Shown here one piece after another: positions 33,534 to 46,523 of a stretch of DNA of 64,000 nt; positions within the stretch are counted from its first letter, which is position 1; every line of letters starts with the position of its first letter. The notes below the pieces were generated by a model that was not told the DNA's origin, searched no databases, and saw only the letters and a list, made by a program, of their open reading frames with translations. Source of the stretch: Phallus indusiatus (Eukaryota > Basidiomycota > Agaricomycetes > Phallales > Phallaceae); assembly GCA_027605045.1 (NCBI GenBank), contig JAQFWX010000001.1, positions 62,001 to 126,000 on the forward strand, in the 5' to 3' direction. The translations under genes were made by a program, and so were the position numbers.

Positions 33534-36500
33534 ATGCCATGTACAAAATCGCATTCGAGGACGTCTTCGAAGGCTCCAGAGCCCCCGACAAATGTCAGTA
33601 CCTCTGAAGACGTCGTGCCCAATGAATCGTGGCTCTTCCGCATCCTCAGTCGAGCCACCGCTTTTGGGGAGATTCTGCCTCGACGGCCATCTCACAACGG
33701 ATTCAGCCCTACTCTCGAAATAGTGAATATGTTGAGTCGTGATTTAGCTGGCGTCGCCCCAACGGAATCCTCCACCGAGGACGATAAATGGCCACAAGCA
33801 CCAGTGTCTTTTCCCGGCGTTTGTTCCATACAACGATGGCTGGCGTTTCGCGCGTCCACCGCATCTAGCGAACGAAATGTCGGAATGAGTCTAGCAGGTC
33901 CTCTTGATAAACGAAAAGAGAAGCTCTTTTCACCACCAGGTCCACCGCCACCACCACCACCACCACTATTGTCTGACTACATTGCACCCAGTCTTGACCA
34001 CCCTTCGATTAGCGCCAGCGCTGCCACAATTTCTAAAACTTCGACATCTGTCACTGAAAGCATCCCGCAGTTAACGTTCAAAGAAAAACTTGATTTGATA
34101 ATCAAGGAGTTTGGTTCGCTTGCAAAAGAGGGCGAAGAAGAGCAATTGTTGGCGGAATCTGATGCTAGTTTTTTCCAGGATGTCGCCATCTTAGTTAGTC
34201 ATTTTCAACTCAAAATTCCCCCCATCATTCATGTCTAACTTATATATATTAGGGTGTCCTTCATCTTACAACTCACAGGCTTACATTTCACGCGTCCTTA
34301 CTTGACACTCGGCCTGACCTTGTTTCATCCAAGGAAATACTACATTCTGGTTATGTAGATATACCTTGCGGGTTACTCAGAAAGCGTCACAGGTGAGTAT
34401 CGAACATATTTGGTATTTCAGTTTTCACGATTTTTCTAGGGTCTGGATGGAATTAACGCACGATATGATTACTACTTACCGCAGCAGCGCCGAAGAGGAG
34501 CGTGTTCGGCCACTCCGCACATTGCTACGTACGTGTCTAAAATACTCAAATTATCACTCAACTACTGACAGTACTGGCCTTTCATGGTTTAGTCTCTTCT
34601 CTCAAGAAGGTTCATCCTCCCGATCCTTCACACCCTTTACAAGTAAAGATTGATTCTATTTCGCTTTACGAAAAAAGCATTCGCGCAAATAATCAACGCT
34701 CCATCTTTCGTCGCTTCAGGCGTCTGCCTCACCGGCACTCCAATACAAGCACCGAATCTATTCAGGAAGCAGAGCTTCCTAAAGTTGTGACCCATGTCAT
34801 TGAATCTCGCACAGTTGAGGCCGCCGTTAGCTGGCGTAAGGAGCTACTCGCTGCGTTGTATCTCTTTTCCAAACGAAGGGGTTCTTTACTTGGTAATGCC
34901 GGCCAGCAAGGTCCCAACGAATCTACATCCGAGGATGATTTGCAATCTGAACATGGTGTCCGAATAAGCATACCTCTGGAGAGAATTAAAACACACCGAA
35001 TGTATCAGTGGTGGGTATTTCTTATTGAATAAATGTTTATTATACGATATAGACAGATTAAGCAGGGATTTTGCAACCTTGCTTCAAGTTGATATCTCGA
35101 TGTTGACTGGAACGACCACCACTGCTGATAATATCCCCTCGGGTTCTCCTCTACTTCCTAAAGTGCAACTATCCGAAAACGGACCTTCGCCAACTGATGT
35201 TCTTCCAAAACCTGAAGCAGGCGCTGATGAAGATGTTTCGGATGACACAAGGTTTCAATTCGGTCTTGTTACAGCACCCGGATGCTGGCTTCATCTCGAT
35301 AAACTTGTAGAAACAGCCAAAAGGAAAAGAGCAGTGATTCCATCTACAACAAATGATTCTCCAGTTACTGTGGATTTCGGCACATTGACTTTTATAGAAG
35401 AACAAGCACCGTTATTTGACTCCAAGGATAATTCGGACCGCCAGGCTATTGCTGTTAACAGCCGTGAACGTGAGGTTCGACGCTTATTTGGTTTACCGGA
35501 TGAGCTTGAAGTTTGGAGTCAGTATCAAAACTATGCACTAATGAGGACTGTTACTGAATTTACGTCAAATATTATAGTTGTCAAATGTTCCCGTTATCGA
35601 CGCACAATACGAACCACTGGTTTATTAGTCGTTTCAAGTAAATTCATATGTTTTTGGTCGCGACTAGTTGGTACCTCTGATATCCGCATGCGTTATCACA
35701 CCGAAGATTTACGTTCGGTCTTGACGTCGCGCACTTCAAAATCAGGTTTTGGTCTCACACTTCGAATAGCCGGTCACGCAGATCTTGTTCTTGACTTTTC
35801 CGAGAGCACGTACGTGACGAGGCACTGCAAAGGCTTGAGGCATTCTTGCCTCAGAATTCAACAGTCCAACCTCGCCGACGGACATCCTCAATTCTAATTC
35901 GCAATGATCCTCTCACGCGGGATGATTCCTTATTATTCACATCTTCACCAGAGGCGTCTGAGCACTCTTCAGTTATTACCAGAGAATATTCTTCTCCCAA
36001 GTCAACGGCGCAAGTTCTATCGCCTATTTCCCGAACGGTCTCCCAGCTCCGATCTCGAACATTTCCGCCAGCTCTACTACCACATCTACTCAAACCCATT
36101 AATGTACCAGCGAATATACCATACGGGATTTCTCCGCGACATTTCGTCCTTTTGACTATCGGGTCTCGTGGCGATGTGCAGCCATACATTGCTTTGGGAA
36201 AAGGTCTTCTCTCATTGGGTCATCGTGTTACGGTGGTTACTCATGAAGAATATAAGCCCTGGATCGAGGGATTTGGAATAGGTCACCGTCCAATAGCTGG
36301 TGATCCAGGAGCCTTGATGAAACTGAATGTCGATCATAAGATGTTTTCACCAGGTTTCTTCAGAGAATCCTTGACAAATGTGAGTCTTTTTGTTTTGTTG
36401 AAGTATCAAGTTCCCGTTGCTACCCCGCTTCAGTTCCGAGGATGGATAGACGACCGTGTGTACCTCCTTTTACGTTCCTGCTAATATATTGACATTGTCT

Positions 36501-38192
36501 TGGTGTAGTCTTGGTCCTTGCCTGGGAACATTGTAAAGATGCTGATGTCCTTATTGAAAGTCCTTCTGCTATGGCAGGTGTGCACATCGCCGAAGCCCTG
36601 AGTGAGTTTCAGTGTTTTTATTAGATATTTTTGCCTGAAGTAAACAATCTGTTAGAAATTCCATATTTTCGTGCTTTTACCATGCCTTGGTCCAGGACGA
36701 CTCAGTTCCCGCATCCCTTCATCAGTCCGCCCGTGGCAAACAATGCCAAGTTCAATATCGCGTCGTGAGTGACTGAGTTGAAAACATCCCCGTGTGAATA
36801 GTCTGACGAGGTAACGCAGATATAGTTTATTTGACAACGTTTTTTGGTTAGGGACATCAGGTCAGATTAACACATGGCGGAAGAAACGATTGGGATTGTC
36901 CGCGACTGATATGGGCCACCTTGCACAAGAAAAGATACCTTTTTTGTATAACTTCTCCCCGGTGAGCTTTCTAATCAAATACATAGTATCAAATTCTGAG
37001 TTTTGTTTAGTCGGTTGTACCGAAACCATCAGAATGGGGTGATCAAATAAATATAACGGGATAGTATGTCCGCGCCAAGTTCTGTCGATATCTTTCACGT
37101 CTGACTGAACACATATTTCCCCAGTTGGTTCCTAGACAATCCAGATTTGGATTGGACACCATCACAAGCTTTGATTGAGTTTATTGAGAAGGCACGTATG
37201 GACAACAAACCCCTTGTCTATATTGGATTTGGTAGTATCACCGTACCCTCGCCCAGCGAGACTACACGGAATATTGTCAAAGCAGTTCTGAAAAGTTGGT
37301 GTTTTCTTCCGTCCGGTTTAAGTTAATTTACAATAAATGGGTTAGGCGATGTGAGAGCCATTTTATCCAAAGGTTGGTCGTCACGGATGCGTAAGGAAAC
37401 TGAAGAGGAGGTTGAAATACCTCCCCAAATATTTTTGGTTCGTTCTCCGTTTGTTGTATTCTTTTCCGCTGTTTCTAATTTTTTTAAGATTGATAAAGCT
37501 CCTCACGAGTGAGTACCCTGCGAGTGTTTAATTTTGAAAGTGTTCTTCTAGCTAATTTGTATCTCAGTTGGCTCTTCGCTCAGATGGATGCGGTAGTGCA
37601 TCATGGGGGCGCGGGAACTACTGGTGCCAGTTTGAGAGGTTCGTCTTCCCCTTTTTGCGTTTTAGGCCTTTTGCGATAGTCAACCTACCTGTTTAGCCGG
37701 AGTTCCTACTATAATCAAACCCTGGTTTGGGTAGGCGAACATGCACATTTGAATTTGTTTGCTTACCGACAACTCCGCTTTCTTTTCCAGTGATCAGTTC
37801 TTCTGGGGATCACGCGTTCAGCGTTTAGGAGTAAGGGTTCTGACAACTGGTTTCTCATCATATGTCACTAATCTGTCTGTTTTCTCAAGGTGGGATTGAA
37901 GTTATCTAGCGTGAATTCTGGGGAGCTTTCTGAAGCTTTAAAGAAAGCAACTACTGACGCGTAAGAGTTTCACCGCACATATTTTGCTCCGGAAGTTGTT
38001 GACGCCGTTTTAGGAAAATGCGCGAGAAAGCGGTCCTTCTAGGTGAACGCATTAGTGCCGTAAGCGTCCCTTCCTTCACGGATCTTTATTACAGTTTGAA
38101 ACATTGTAACACAGGAAGACGGTGTCACTACTGCCATCAGGAGTATTTATACGTATCTACACCGTGCAGGGAAGGACCGAACAACCCTTTAA
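33534..38192 (+). CDS. ATG26: Sterol 3-beta-glucosyltransferase with GRAM/PH region
   Basis: UDP-glucose:sterol glucosyltransferase that makes steryl glucosides; in some yeasts Atg26 is needed for pexophagy. N-terminus ([20 protein letters not shown]) is disordered with a poly-proline run at about 33940-33968. A GRAM segment ([14 protein letters not shown]) starts near 34250, an interrupted PH-like region follows ([13 protein letters not shown], then [13 protein letters not shown]), and a second GRAM-like part covers about 35490-35780 ([16 protein letters not shown]). The glycosyltransferase N-lobe begins at [20 protein letters not shown] (36140). The C-lobe has [12 protein letters not shown] and, near 37600, the donor-binding [19 protein letters not shown] followed by [14 protein letters not shown]. 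After a last intron it ends [15 protein letters not shown]. This is the full Atg26 order. More than ten introns; an upstream in-frame ATG at 33462 is possible. Function in sterol glucosylation is well supported, in autophagy only inferred. Confidence 0.9.
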
Positions 38193-38678
38193 TCAACATA
38201 GTCCTGTTGCTTCTCCACATTTAATCTATTTTGAGTTTGCTGATTTAGTGATAAATTATGTTTTCTTTTGACCATATGTATACATACCCAACATCTACCA
38301 TTGTAAAAACAATCCGCGCAATTCCTGTGCATTCTCTCATCGCTTTTTTATCTTGGTAACAGAATCTTTCGGGTGCATCGCCTTCTCAGGAGGTTCATCC
38401 GATAACGTCAGCGCGTAGCTACTGTTACCCTAACGTGAATGTATATCATCATGTTTATCCCCTTCAGTTGACTCTGAGTCTTCAATCTAATCTTCTTACG
38501 TCATTCTTTGTTTTCTCCAAGGGCAAGGCTTTCTTAGCCTGGTTACAGTTCCGCTAGTCCGAGGATCGAAACCGCCGCGGTCTTTTTCGGGCAACGACCA
38601 GTGTCGCTACGCCACACGCGAGTTAAATAAAAGACGCAGAGATGCTGTGGATACTTCAGAAATCACCTCTGTTCTGAA
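38193..38678. other. Intergenic with tRNA-like relic
   Basis: About 490 bases between two plus-strand genes. Contains the tRNA-like sequence at 38551-38620; otherwise AT-rich and featureless. Confidence 0.5.
38551..38620 (-). ncRNA. Degenerate tRNA-like or SINE-like sequence
   Basis: On the minus strand an A-box-like TGGCGTAGCGACACTGG is followed about 30 bases later by a B-box-like GGTTTCGATCC. The acceptor and T stems do not pair properly, so this is not a working tRNA. A tRNA-derived SINE remnant is the most likely source. Confidence 0.35.
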
Positions 38679-40231
38679 ATGCCAGTAACGAAAGCCACAA
38701 CTGAAATATGCATCGTTGGGTTTGGAGGTAATGTTATTTATCGTGCCTTGTGTTTACTTAAACTATGCCTTTTGAATCACTTCCTTTTAAGGCTTAGGTG
38801 GTATTTATGGATACATTTTGGAACGTAATGAGAGAATTCGCGTCACCGCGGTTTGCAGGGAAGTATACCACACTCATATTTTGCCGTTTTCCAAATTTAA
38901 AATGATTTTCACAGGTCTAATTACAAAATCGTCAGAGGCAATCTAAATTTTTTCCCAAGTAAATGAACTTTACTTTACTGCCTTACAGAGAGAGGAATAA
39001 ATATTCGGTCGGAAAAGTATGGTGAAATTCACTGGAAACCATCTAGAGGTGTGGCATCTTTGATATTTACCTGAACATTTATATAAACCCAAGTGATCAT
39101 CGTAGTCGTCTCATCTACAGATGAAGCTGCGGATCAAGAATACGACTATGTTGTTTGTGCAACCAAGTTAGAAATTTATCTCCTCGCCGTCCGACGCCTT
39201 AGACTATTGAATACCTCTTTCACATTTAGGTTCATTCCCGACTTAACGACTACAGCGGATGTGTTGGGACCATTGTTAAAACGCACGAGTACTTTTGTAT
39301 TGATTCAAAATGGTATCGGCGTCGAGTTAGGCTTGAGGAAAGCGATTGGAAGAGGAGCTACCATCATCTCAGGTTGTGCATGGATAAATGCTACCACTTG
39401 TGATGATGGTGCTGTGCTGAAGCATTGTGGATCGGTTAGTGGGAATTGTTTGATTTATTTGGCTTTTCGTTCACCGACCGATATTCTATCTCAGGATCGA
39501 TTGTTCATAGGCGTTTATCACGAAAAAGACGAAATCATCTCATCAAATGCCGAGTCAAGACTTCACAATTTTGGTGAATTATTGAAAGTTGGCGGATGCG
39601 AGATGGTCATCACACCAGATATTGAGCGATCCCGGTGGGAAAAAAATTTGTGGTAGGTCATGAATCATCTGAGATATGGAACTGCATTGTTTCTTACAGT
39701 CGATAGGAATATTGGCTATTCAGTCTATTGTGCTCTTACACAATCAAGTATTAGGGCTATATTTTCAGAAAAATGTATGGAGTTTTCAGCACCCTCCATA
39801 ATAGGTGCCATGGTCGAAGTAAGCGAATTTTGTTTTCAATTGAAATTCTACGTTACAGATAAATAAACGTCAGGCTATTAAAGTAGCCCAGGCGACGGGG
39901 ATCATGCTTCCGGAAGGATTAGCCAGTTACGCTCATGAACAGACGCGGACTGAATATTCTGAAATTTATGGCAAACTCTCCGATTTCAAACCAAGTATGC
40001 TCGTGGATTTGGAGGCAGGGCGACCAATGGAAATTGAGGGAATAATAGGGAATGTGGTGAAAAAGGCCAGAGAACTTGACATAGATGTCCCTCGGTACGA
40101 CTTTCCTGATGGTCTAAATCAGCGACTTGTGGCTTTAAACATGTTGCTGTTTTTTTTTTAGTTTGGAAATTTCTTACTCTATGCTGCTTATACTTCAAGA
40201 AAAAATATCAAAAAACACGGGAAATTCATAG
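38679..40231 (+). CDS. 2-dehydropantoate 2-reductase-like enzyme (ApbA/PanE family)
   Basis: NADP-dependent ketopantoate reductase fold; in the pantothenate route it would reduce ketopantoate to pantoate, although fungi often have several paralogues of unknown substrate. Start at 38679 (MPVTKATTEICIVGFG). The intron at about 38728-38792 splits the nucleotide loop, which becomes VGFGGLGGIYGYILERN after splicing. Then RERGINIRSEKYGE (about 38990-39020) and DYVVCATK. A following ORF stretch gives PLLKRTSTFVLIQNGIGVE (39265-39325) and ISGCAWINATTCDDGAVLKH. SRWEKNLW (39628-39655) is the conserved helix. C-terminal domain: GYASYAHEQ-like LASYAHEQTRTEYSEIYG, KPSMLVDLEAGRPMEIEGI and, across a last intron, DIDVPRLEISYSMLLILQEK, ending at 40231. 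About eight introns. Complete as read. Confidence 0.82.
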
Positions 40232-40765
40232 AAAGCCGATGTACATTATCTGCTCGTGGAATTGGAGCGCTAATGGAATCTGCGGTATTTCAAGTCAAAA
40301 GGTTCTAGACTATAAATATTGTAGATAACAGGTTTTGATAAGCCAGGAACAAAGCTTCACCCTTCCAAGCCTGCATGTGGCCGCCGATCAATTCTTATAT
40401 AGGTAAACTTGTTCAAATGTCATGAAGGCGCAGACTCTACATCCGGAATGACCTCTAAACTTGTACCACATGCTAAACCGAAACTAAAAAATTCACGATG
40501 ATAAGAATGAGTTCTTTCTGTCAGCTTTTCACAGACGGCCTGCAAGAGCTCCGAATATCGGTGTGCCCTTCCAGTTCGGGGCCCAGACGCCGCCGCAAGG
40601 AACGAGTTGTTCATTCCCGTATTCTGCGATATGCTTACTCTGTTTACTCTCCTTACCCTGTTATCTTCGTGGTTATATTTAAGAAACGACGTACATGCTC
40701 ATCTCCGCTGATTATGGCCATTTTCTTTTCTCCTCTTCTTTAGACCATTCCTTTTTGTTCTGCCT
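40232..40765. promoter_or_regulatory. Intergenic, likely promoter of the first GRGGxGN gene
   Basis: About 530 bases upstream of the ATG at 40766. Pyrimidine-rich from 40620 to 40760, typical of fungal promoters and 5' leaders. No coding sequence supported. Confidence 0.4.
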
Positions 40766-43249
40766 ATGTCGCCAGGCGAGCCTTCTTCTTACGATGGTTT
40801 CGCCATGTATAGCGAGATGATGTTTCGCACGGGCCCAGAGACTCACTTGGGAACGATCTCTGGTTCAGAAAGCTCATTCCCTGTCAATTCAGAAACGGGG
40901 ACGTTCACCGATGCATTCACAATGCGATCGCCAACGGAGACTGATTTAACTAGTATTGTCAACGGCATCCATAAATCAATTGACGTTCAATTCAGTGTTA
41001 GCGATACCACCTCAATTGCGTTCCAATCTGTCTCGTCCAGCTCCTCGAAGGGCAAGAAAGACCGGAAATTTGTGAGTGGCTTACATAATATGGTTATACT
41101 TCCGCCTTCGTCTATTTCTCAATCTCGTTTTTTTTTCATCTACTACTTACTATGGGTAACATAGAGGGCTGTTGGGCGCGGTGGTGCAGGGAATATCCTA
41201 AACACTGAGACTCTCGAAGTAGACTATGTCGATGAAGCCGACATTCTCCGGCGTCGCCGTTTGCTGGCTCAGATCAATCCCCGAGCCAAGGTACAAGTGT
41301 ATAACAATTTTGCAACCGCCAACCCTAACTGACAATTTTCACATCGCGTGACTGCTAATATCTTTCACACTTAGATCGCAAGCACGGGAAGAGGAGGCAC
41401 GGGCAACATTTTAGCAGCTTCTGAATCCACGCCATACGATCCTTCAAACGATCCAGACGACGAGTACGAGAAAATCGTTCACCTTGAAGCTCAGCAAAAG
41501 AGATTGAAACAAACGGTTAGATCACATCTGTTTGTATCATTTGAGATCATTGTTTACCGAATGCCTTGTTTACACCAGGTCTCAACTGGCCGGGGCGGGT
41601 CAGGAAACGTGCGAGCGCATACCATGAACGATGCTGCAAGACCTCGCAGCCACTCTCTCAGTATCTTCAACAAGAAGAAGAAAAAAAAGAAGGACCCGGC
41701 GTTGGCTCGTCCCTCAACGGCTTCTACCATAGCCTCCAACAGAAGCATAGAACAGCACGAACTTCGGGAATATACTTTATCCTCTAAGCACACCATCTCT
41801 CACACTCCTCCCGGAATCATTTCCACCCCCAGTGCACAGGTCGCCAACCCACAAGCACCGAGCTTATTGGTGGAACCGAATCGGACTGATAGAAGCATTA
41901 CCCCGAGGCAGTCCCAACGTTTAGCTGTATCATCCGCCCCGCCTCCTCAGCCTGTTTGGCGCGTTCATTACCCTAGATCACCACCAATTGATGTAAAAGA
42001 AAAGGATAAAAGGGAAGGTGCGACAAAATGGTGGAAAAAATCGTCAAAAAAATCTGGAGAGTCTGGCGAGGATGATCCCCTTCAAGCTCATTCTCCTAAC
42101 CCTAATCTGCGCGAGCGGCGGGAAGGAGTCCACCGAGTTCATCCATCACAAGTAGCAACCATTCAATCTCCTGAAAAGGAGCTCCGTCCATCGTTCAAAT
42201 CATCTCCGGAAGAAGCTTTTCCCAGAATAGCAATGCGTAACCCCCCCATTCCTTCACATGTCGATCAATATGATTCCAACACCGAGCGCTCACTATCTCC
42301 TGGAGAATCTCAGATTCTGAATGAAGTTCGTATGTTGGCAGAATCAAAATTACACAAAAATGGACATTTTAATATGCAAGATCTGGAGGAAATCCTAGAG
42401 CAAACGCGTCATTTGCATAGTCCAGACACAGACACCGATAAAAAGCGTCTACCAGTTCCTCACCACCCTCATTCCAACTCTCATATTTACCCCTCTCCTC
42501 AACCTCTCTCTGATCATCGTTCTCATCCTCATCCTCGTCCTCACCCTCTTTCCCATCAGCGTCATCACCATCACTCATTATATCCCTCAGAACAATCTCA
42601 ACAGCTTCAGGAATGGCGATCTCCCCCAGTACCAGTCGCTCAAACACGAGAACTCTCCGAACATTATCCTACTGTGCGAAGGGAAATGACGGAAGCCGAG
42701 TATGATAACATTTACCCGCCTCCAATAGCCCGGCTCGGTCAACAACAACGAGAGCACATGTTTCATGTCCGGAACCCTTCGTCAGGCCACATCTTGTCGT
42801 TTCCATCCCCACCCTCAGAGCGAGATGTTTACGAATATAGCCCCACGGTTTCCCCTAATCATGAATGGGACACTCAGAGCGTTTCGGCTAAATCTTTCAG
42901 ATCCGTCAAAGCTTCAAGACATGTGCATGAGCGCATGGTAACGAATCCTGATGCCATCGAATACGACGCACCCCTGCCGCCGCCGTCACAGCCGAGATCT
43001 GTTGCACGAAACCTTGTGAAGCAGAGAAGCGACTCGGCGTTATCTCGTGTTATAGACGATTATTGCGAGCAGCCTGGTTTTGTGTCAGAGATACATAGGC
43101 ATCAGTTAGCGATGAGCGGGCGCGAAATAAATCAACAGAGCAAAAACATACCGGACGATGAAGGTTGGTCCTTGCAGCCGGTACGCGAAGAGGAGGACAC
43201 TATCTATCTCGTCGACGAAGAACCTTATACATCTTTTATTGATATATAA
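40766..43249 (+). CDS. GRGGxGN-repeat protein (DUF3602/Par32-like), long form
   Basis: Fungal protein with repeated GRGGxGN motifs. In yeast the related Par32 acts downstream of TORC1 and Npr1 to shut ammonium transporters. Start at 40766 (MSPGEPSSYDGFAMYSE). Three motifs each open a new exon: VGRGGAGNI (about 41170), TGRGGTGNI (about 41387) and TGRGGSGNV (about 41585). The introns are about 41072-41165, 41293-41375 and 41516-41579. The remaining ~560 residues are low-complexity and disordered: poly-lysine (KKKKKKKD), many Ser/Pro stretches, a His/Pro-rich block at about 42470-42590 and an acidic end (EEEDTIYLVDEEPYTSFIDI). One short helix (QILNEVRMLAESKLHKNG) may be a binding site. No enzyme motif. 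Followed on the same strand by a shorter relative. Confidence 0.8.
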
Positions 43250-44596
43250 AGAAAGTCTTGTTGGTTTTTTTCTTTTTCAGACAAGTGTATTTGGGTTACA
43301 TTGTGTGGGTGAAAAAGATTTTGTTCTGTTTGTTTTCGCTGTGCATTTTTTTGGATTGTAGCGTTGTGATTTTTTTGTCTCCGCGTACCATACTTCCCCT
43401 TCGGTCCCAAGTTATGCCCGGTTTTATGTAGTTTTACCGATACTAGTCAACTTTTGCTCACATGTACCGCCCCGGCGATTGCCGGCTCATCGCCTATTAT
43501 AGCCAGTTGTTGATGTTGCCGCGCCAGTGCTTAATGAACGAGGAACTCCCTACAGTCCTCTAGTGTTAATGAAGGAGAGGTATTTTTGCTCATTCTTCTC
43601 TCATCTGTTCTTAGAAGATGTATCAACGAAATGGCACAGGCTCTGGCAAATCTCGAGTGGCAGTGCTAGCGCTCGCTATCAGGCAATAGGTACCTACATT
43701 TGAAGTTGTGCCCATCCGTCAAGCACACCACGATTAAAGATTTGACACGATATGCCCCTAAGAATTTAAAGGATAAAGATAACGAGCGTTTGCTTGAGAT
43801 CTGAGGCCTGGGCCTGAATACATAGCTGTTGATACGAGGCAGAAAGTTGGAACAAGGGACCAGCGGAGTGAACTCCCGGCACGGGATTGGACGATAAGGA
43901 ATCCTTCAGCTGATAAGTTCCGTCCGCTACATATGGTTGGTAGCACGCACCGCTGAAATCTCTTTACGTCACAAGAGCCTGAGAAGGTCTGTCATTCGAT
44001 GTCATCGTCTATAGTCGGAGATATAGTACTCCGAATATACCGAATGAGAGGCATAAGCTGGTAAAAATGCAAGGTCCTGTTGGAACGTTTTTTCTTCCTT
44101 TTGCTGTGGATTCTGGTTAAGCTTATCTCTCTGACAGTTTGGGTCCTTTCTTTACCGAAGTCCGGACGAGGCGCTGAGGAGCATCCATGCATCATTCACG
44201 ATGGATAGCTCCAATCAATACTTGTTGGTTGATGTGTACAGAACCTTAAAGTTTTGTCTATTTTTATTCAATGAAGTGAGAAAGGTATGTGTGTTTTAGT
44301 TCGTGTGGCGGTAAAGTGTGACCTTTTGCGCGTAAATTTGAAATCACCCATCTGAAAAAAAAAGGATATGACTGTTAAATAATAGGGATTAGGAACCATG
44401 ATTTCGAAAACCAAGATATTGATGCTGTGTGTATTTATGTTTGCACACGTCTCGGTGCGTATTTTACACAGTGATCAATTGGGTGAAATTCCCAGACCGC
44501 CGGTGCTTCTTAGATATCTATCGAAGTTTAATTCTTTTGCAGTGTGCCCATATATATATATACTTCAACCGGGGGTATGAATTGAAATTTTCTTTA
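43250..44596. other. Intergenic between the two GRGGxGN genes
   Basis: About 1.35 kb. The first 150 bases are T-rich 3' sequence. No gene supported; the minus-strand open frames at 43758-43946 and 43992-44195 have no recognisable content. Confidence 0.5.
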
Positions 44597-45762
44597 ATGC
44601 TTCGTGGTCCAAAACCTACCGGCTCCACTCGTCCGTCGAAGGAAAACAAAATCCGAATTGTGCGTATCATTTGGGCAATAGGCCATTACGATAGCCGCTC
44701 AACCATATCATATTAGTCTTCCGGTCGTGGAGGATCTGGAAATATCGTTCCGGCAGCGACAACCGCTGCGGATTTAAACCATGAAACTGAACTCTTGCGT
44801 CTACGTTTTATGGAGAGAAAACGGGAAGAAATCGACAAATATATGAAGGTATGGTCATTTTCCGCAACGATTCTTGCGATGAGACTTTAACAACCTCGTA
44901 GAAACAATATACTGGAAGAGGCGGAACGGGTAATATCAAAGCTGCCACTGTGGCGCAGTGGATATCTTTCGACAAAAGCGTCGATCCTGATGATTCCTAT
45001 GAAGACATCATTGTTGAGCGCAACAAACAAGCCCCAAAGCCTGTACGATTGTTGAATTTTTTTCACTCAATGCTCAGGAAAAATTGACAGTTATTTTAGT
45101 TACGGACTGGGCGCGGAGGTTCTGGGAACGGTTTATTGAAAACTGCGATCGACCACGGCGACGCGCCAGTATCAGCAGACTCCCGACAGTCATTATCCAG
45201 CAGCAGTAACAGCAGTGCAACCGCAAGCACTTCACGTCTCTCTGATGTCAGTTTCGCCAGCTCCTCCTACATTTCCCTTGATCGTCGAAGTTCCGAACTG
45301 TCCGTATTCTCGCGGTTTGCGAAATTTAAGCAACGCGAAAGGAGCGGTAGTAGTCTATCCGTTCTGTCCGACGAATCACAAACTCAAAGCCGATGGCGGA
45401 AATCTCGCCGCGCAAATACACCTTCAAATTGTCCGTCCGGATCTCGCATCGACACCCCAGTACCCCAAATAGTCATTGATGACTGCGATTTTCTCGAATG
45501 TTTTGACGATAATACTGCAGCGATTCTAGAAGTAATGGAGAGATTTGAGGACGATGACGGCTATGTGACTTCCCCACAAACACCAGAATTATTGCCCAGC
45601 TTGAAATGTTTTGAGCATGAACATAATTCTTCTGAAGACACGCCGGACGAGGCTGAAGAGCCTGATGACGGATTGGACCCTGATAATCAAGATGCCAGGT
45701 GGGAACGTCATGTCATCCTTCAAGCCTTTCAGTACGAAGTCTCAGTTCACCCCCAGTGGTGA
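44597..45762 (+). CDS. GRGGxGN-repeat protein (DUF3602/Par32-like), short form
   Basis: Second family member, about 2.9 kb start to end from the first. Start at 44597 (MLRGPKPTGSTRPSKENKIR); intron GTGCGT...ATATTAG (about 44660-44716) leads to SSGRGGSGNIVPA. Next motifs: TGRGGTGNIKAA (about 44916) and TGRGGSGNGLL (about 45108), again each at an exon start. Between motifs 1 and 2 lies a charged helix (LLRLRFMERKREEIDKYMK). The last exon is Ser-rich (SSSSNSSATAST), then acidic (EDTPDEAEEPDDGLDPDN), ending VSVHPQW. About 330 residues. Exon-motif phasing like the first gene shows common origin; the tails no longer resemble each other. Confidence 0.8.
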
Positions 45763-46523
45763 CTGACAGTTTTTTTTTCTCCTTCACACCTAACTTAAAG
45801 TGTTTGCGCTTCATAATATATGATTATAGCTTTGTACCATTCATAATTAGCCTAAACATTATTACATACCGTTTTTTGTATTTCTGTACACTGTATCATT
45901 TGAAATTACATAAAGTTCACTTACTATTAGCATGATATCAAATTTTCTTAAGATTCACGCTATCGTCCAATAGAAAGCAAATTGAGGCTACAGTAATTAA
46001 GCGACGAGCCAATCTGCAAGCAGGTCTCAGTTTCCCCTAATGCTAACTAATAACAAGTGACTCGACAATATTTAGGTTTGAATTGAAATCATGGACTTTG
46101 TGAGAATGACTATAATCACCAAACACAGGACCAATATTAATGATGGAAAAATATGATTGGTTTAGATAAAGAAATTCTGATAGTACTGCTGTTTACAGAT
46201 CCCCCTTGGAGCAAGATGGAAGATTTGGCCATTTTGGCGATGATTGACAGGGATGTTGGGGTATTGGAAGAAACAAAACAATAGGAAGGTGGAGTTAACA
46301 TCTCGAGTTCACATGGCTACTGGGTTAAACTGTTTACATATGCCGCCACATTAAAAACTGTTCGACACCTCGGTGTTGATGCTAGATCATGGGCGCTGAA
46401 AGCAGTGTTCATGGCAAACATAATTAAACCTGAAACAGTAGACTGCGGTCTGTAGCTTGATTGGAATTATATTTGTTGTTCTTATATCATAAGGTGAAGG
46501 TGTGGAAACTACATACATACGTA
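45763..46523. other. Intergenic between convergent genes
   Basis: AT-rich 3' region shared by the short GRGGxGN gene and the third DUF6533 gene. Nothing coding supported. Confidence 0.5.

Noticed and set aside
33251..33658. Minus-strand 135-codon open frame overlapping the sterol glucosyltransferase start
   Set aside because: It is opposite to coding sequence and carries no motif.
42369..42647. Minus-strand acidic Asp/Glu-rich open frame
   Set aside because: It mirrors the His/Pro/Ser-rich coding repeat of the GRGGxGN gene on the other strand.
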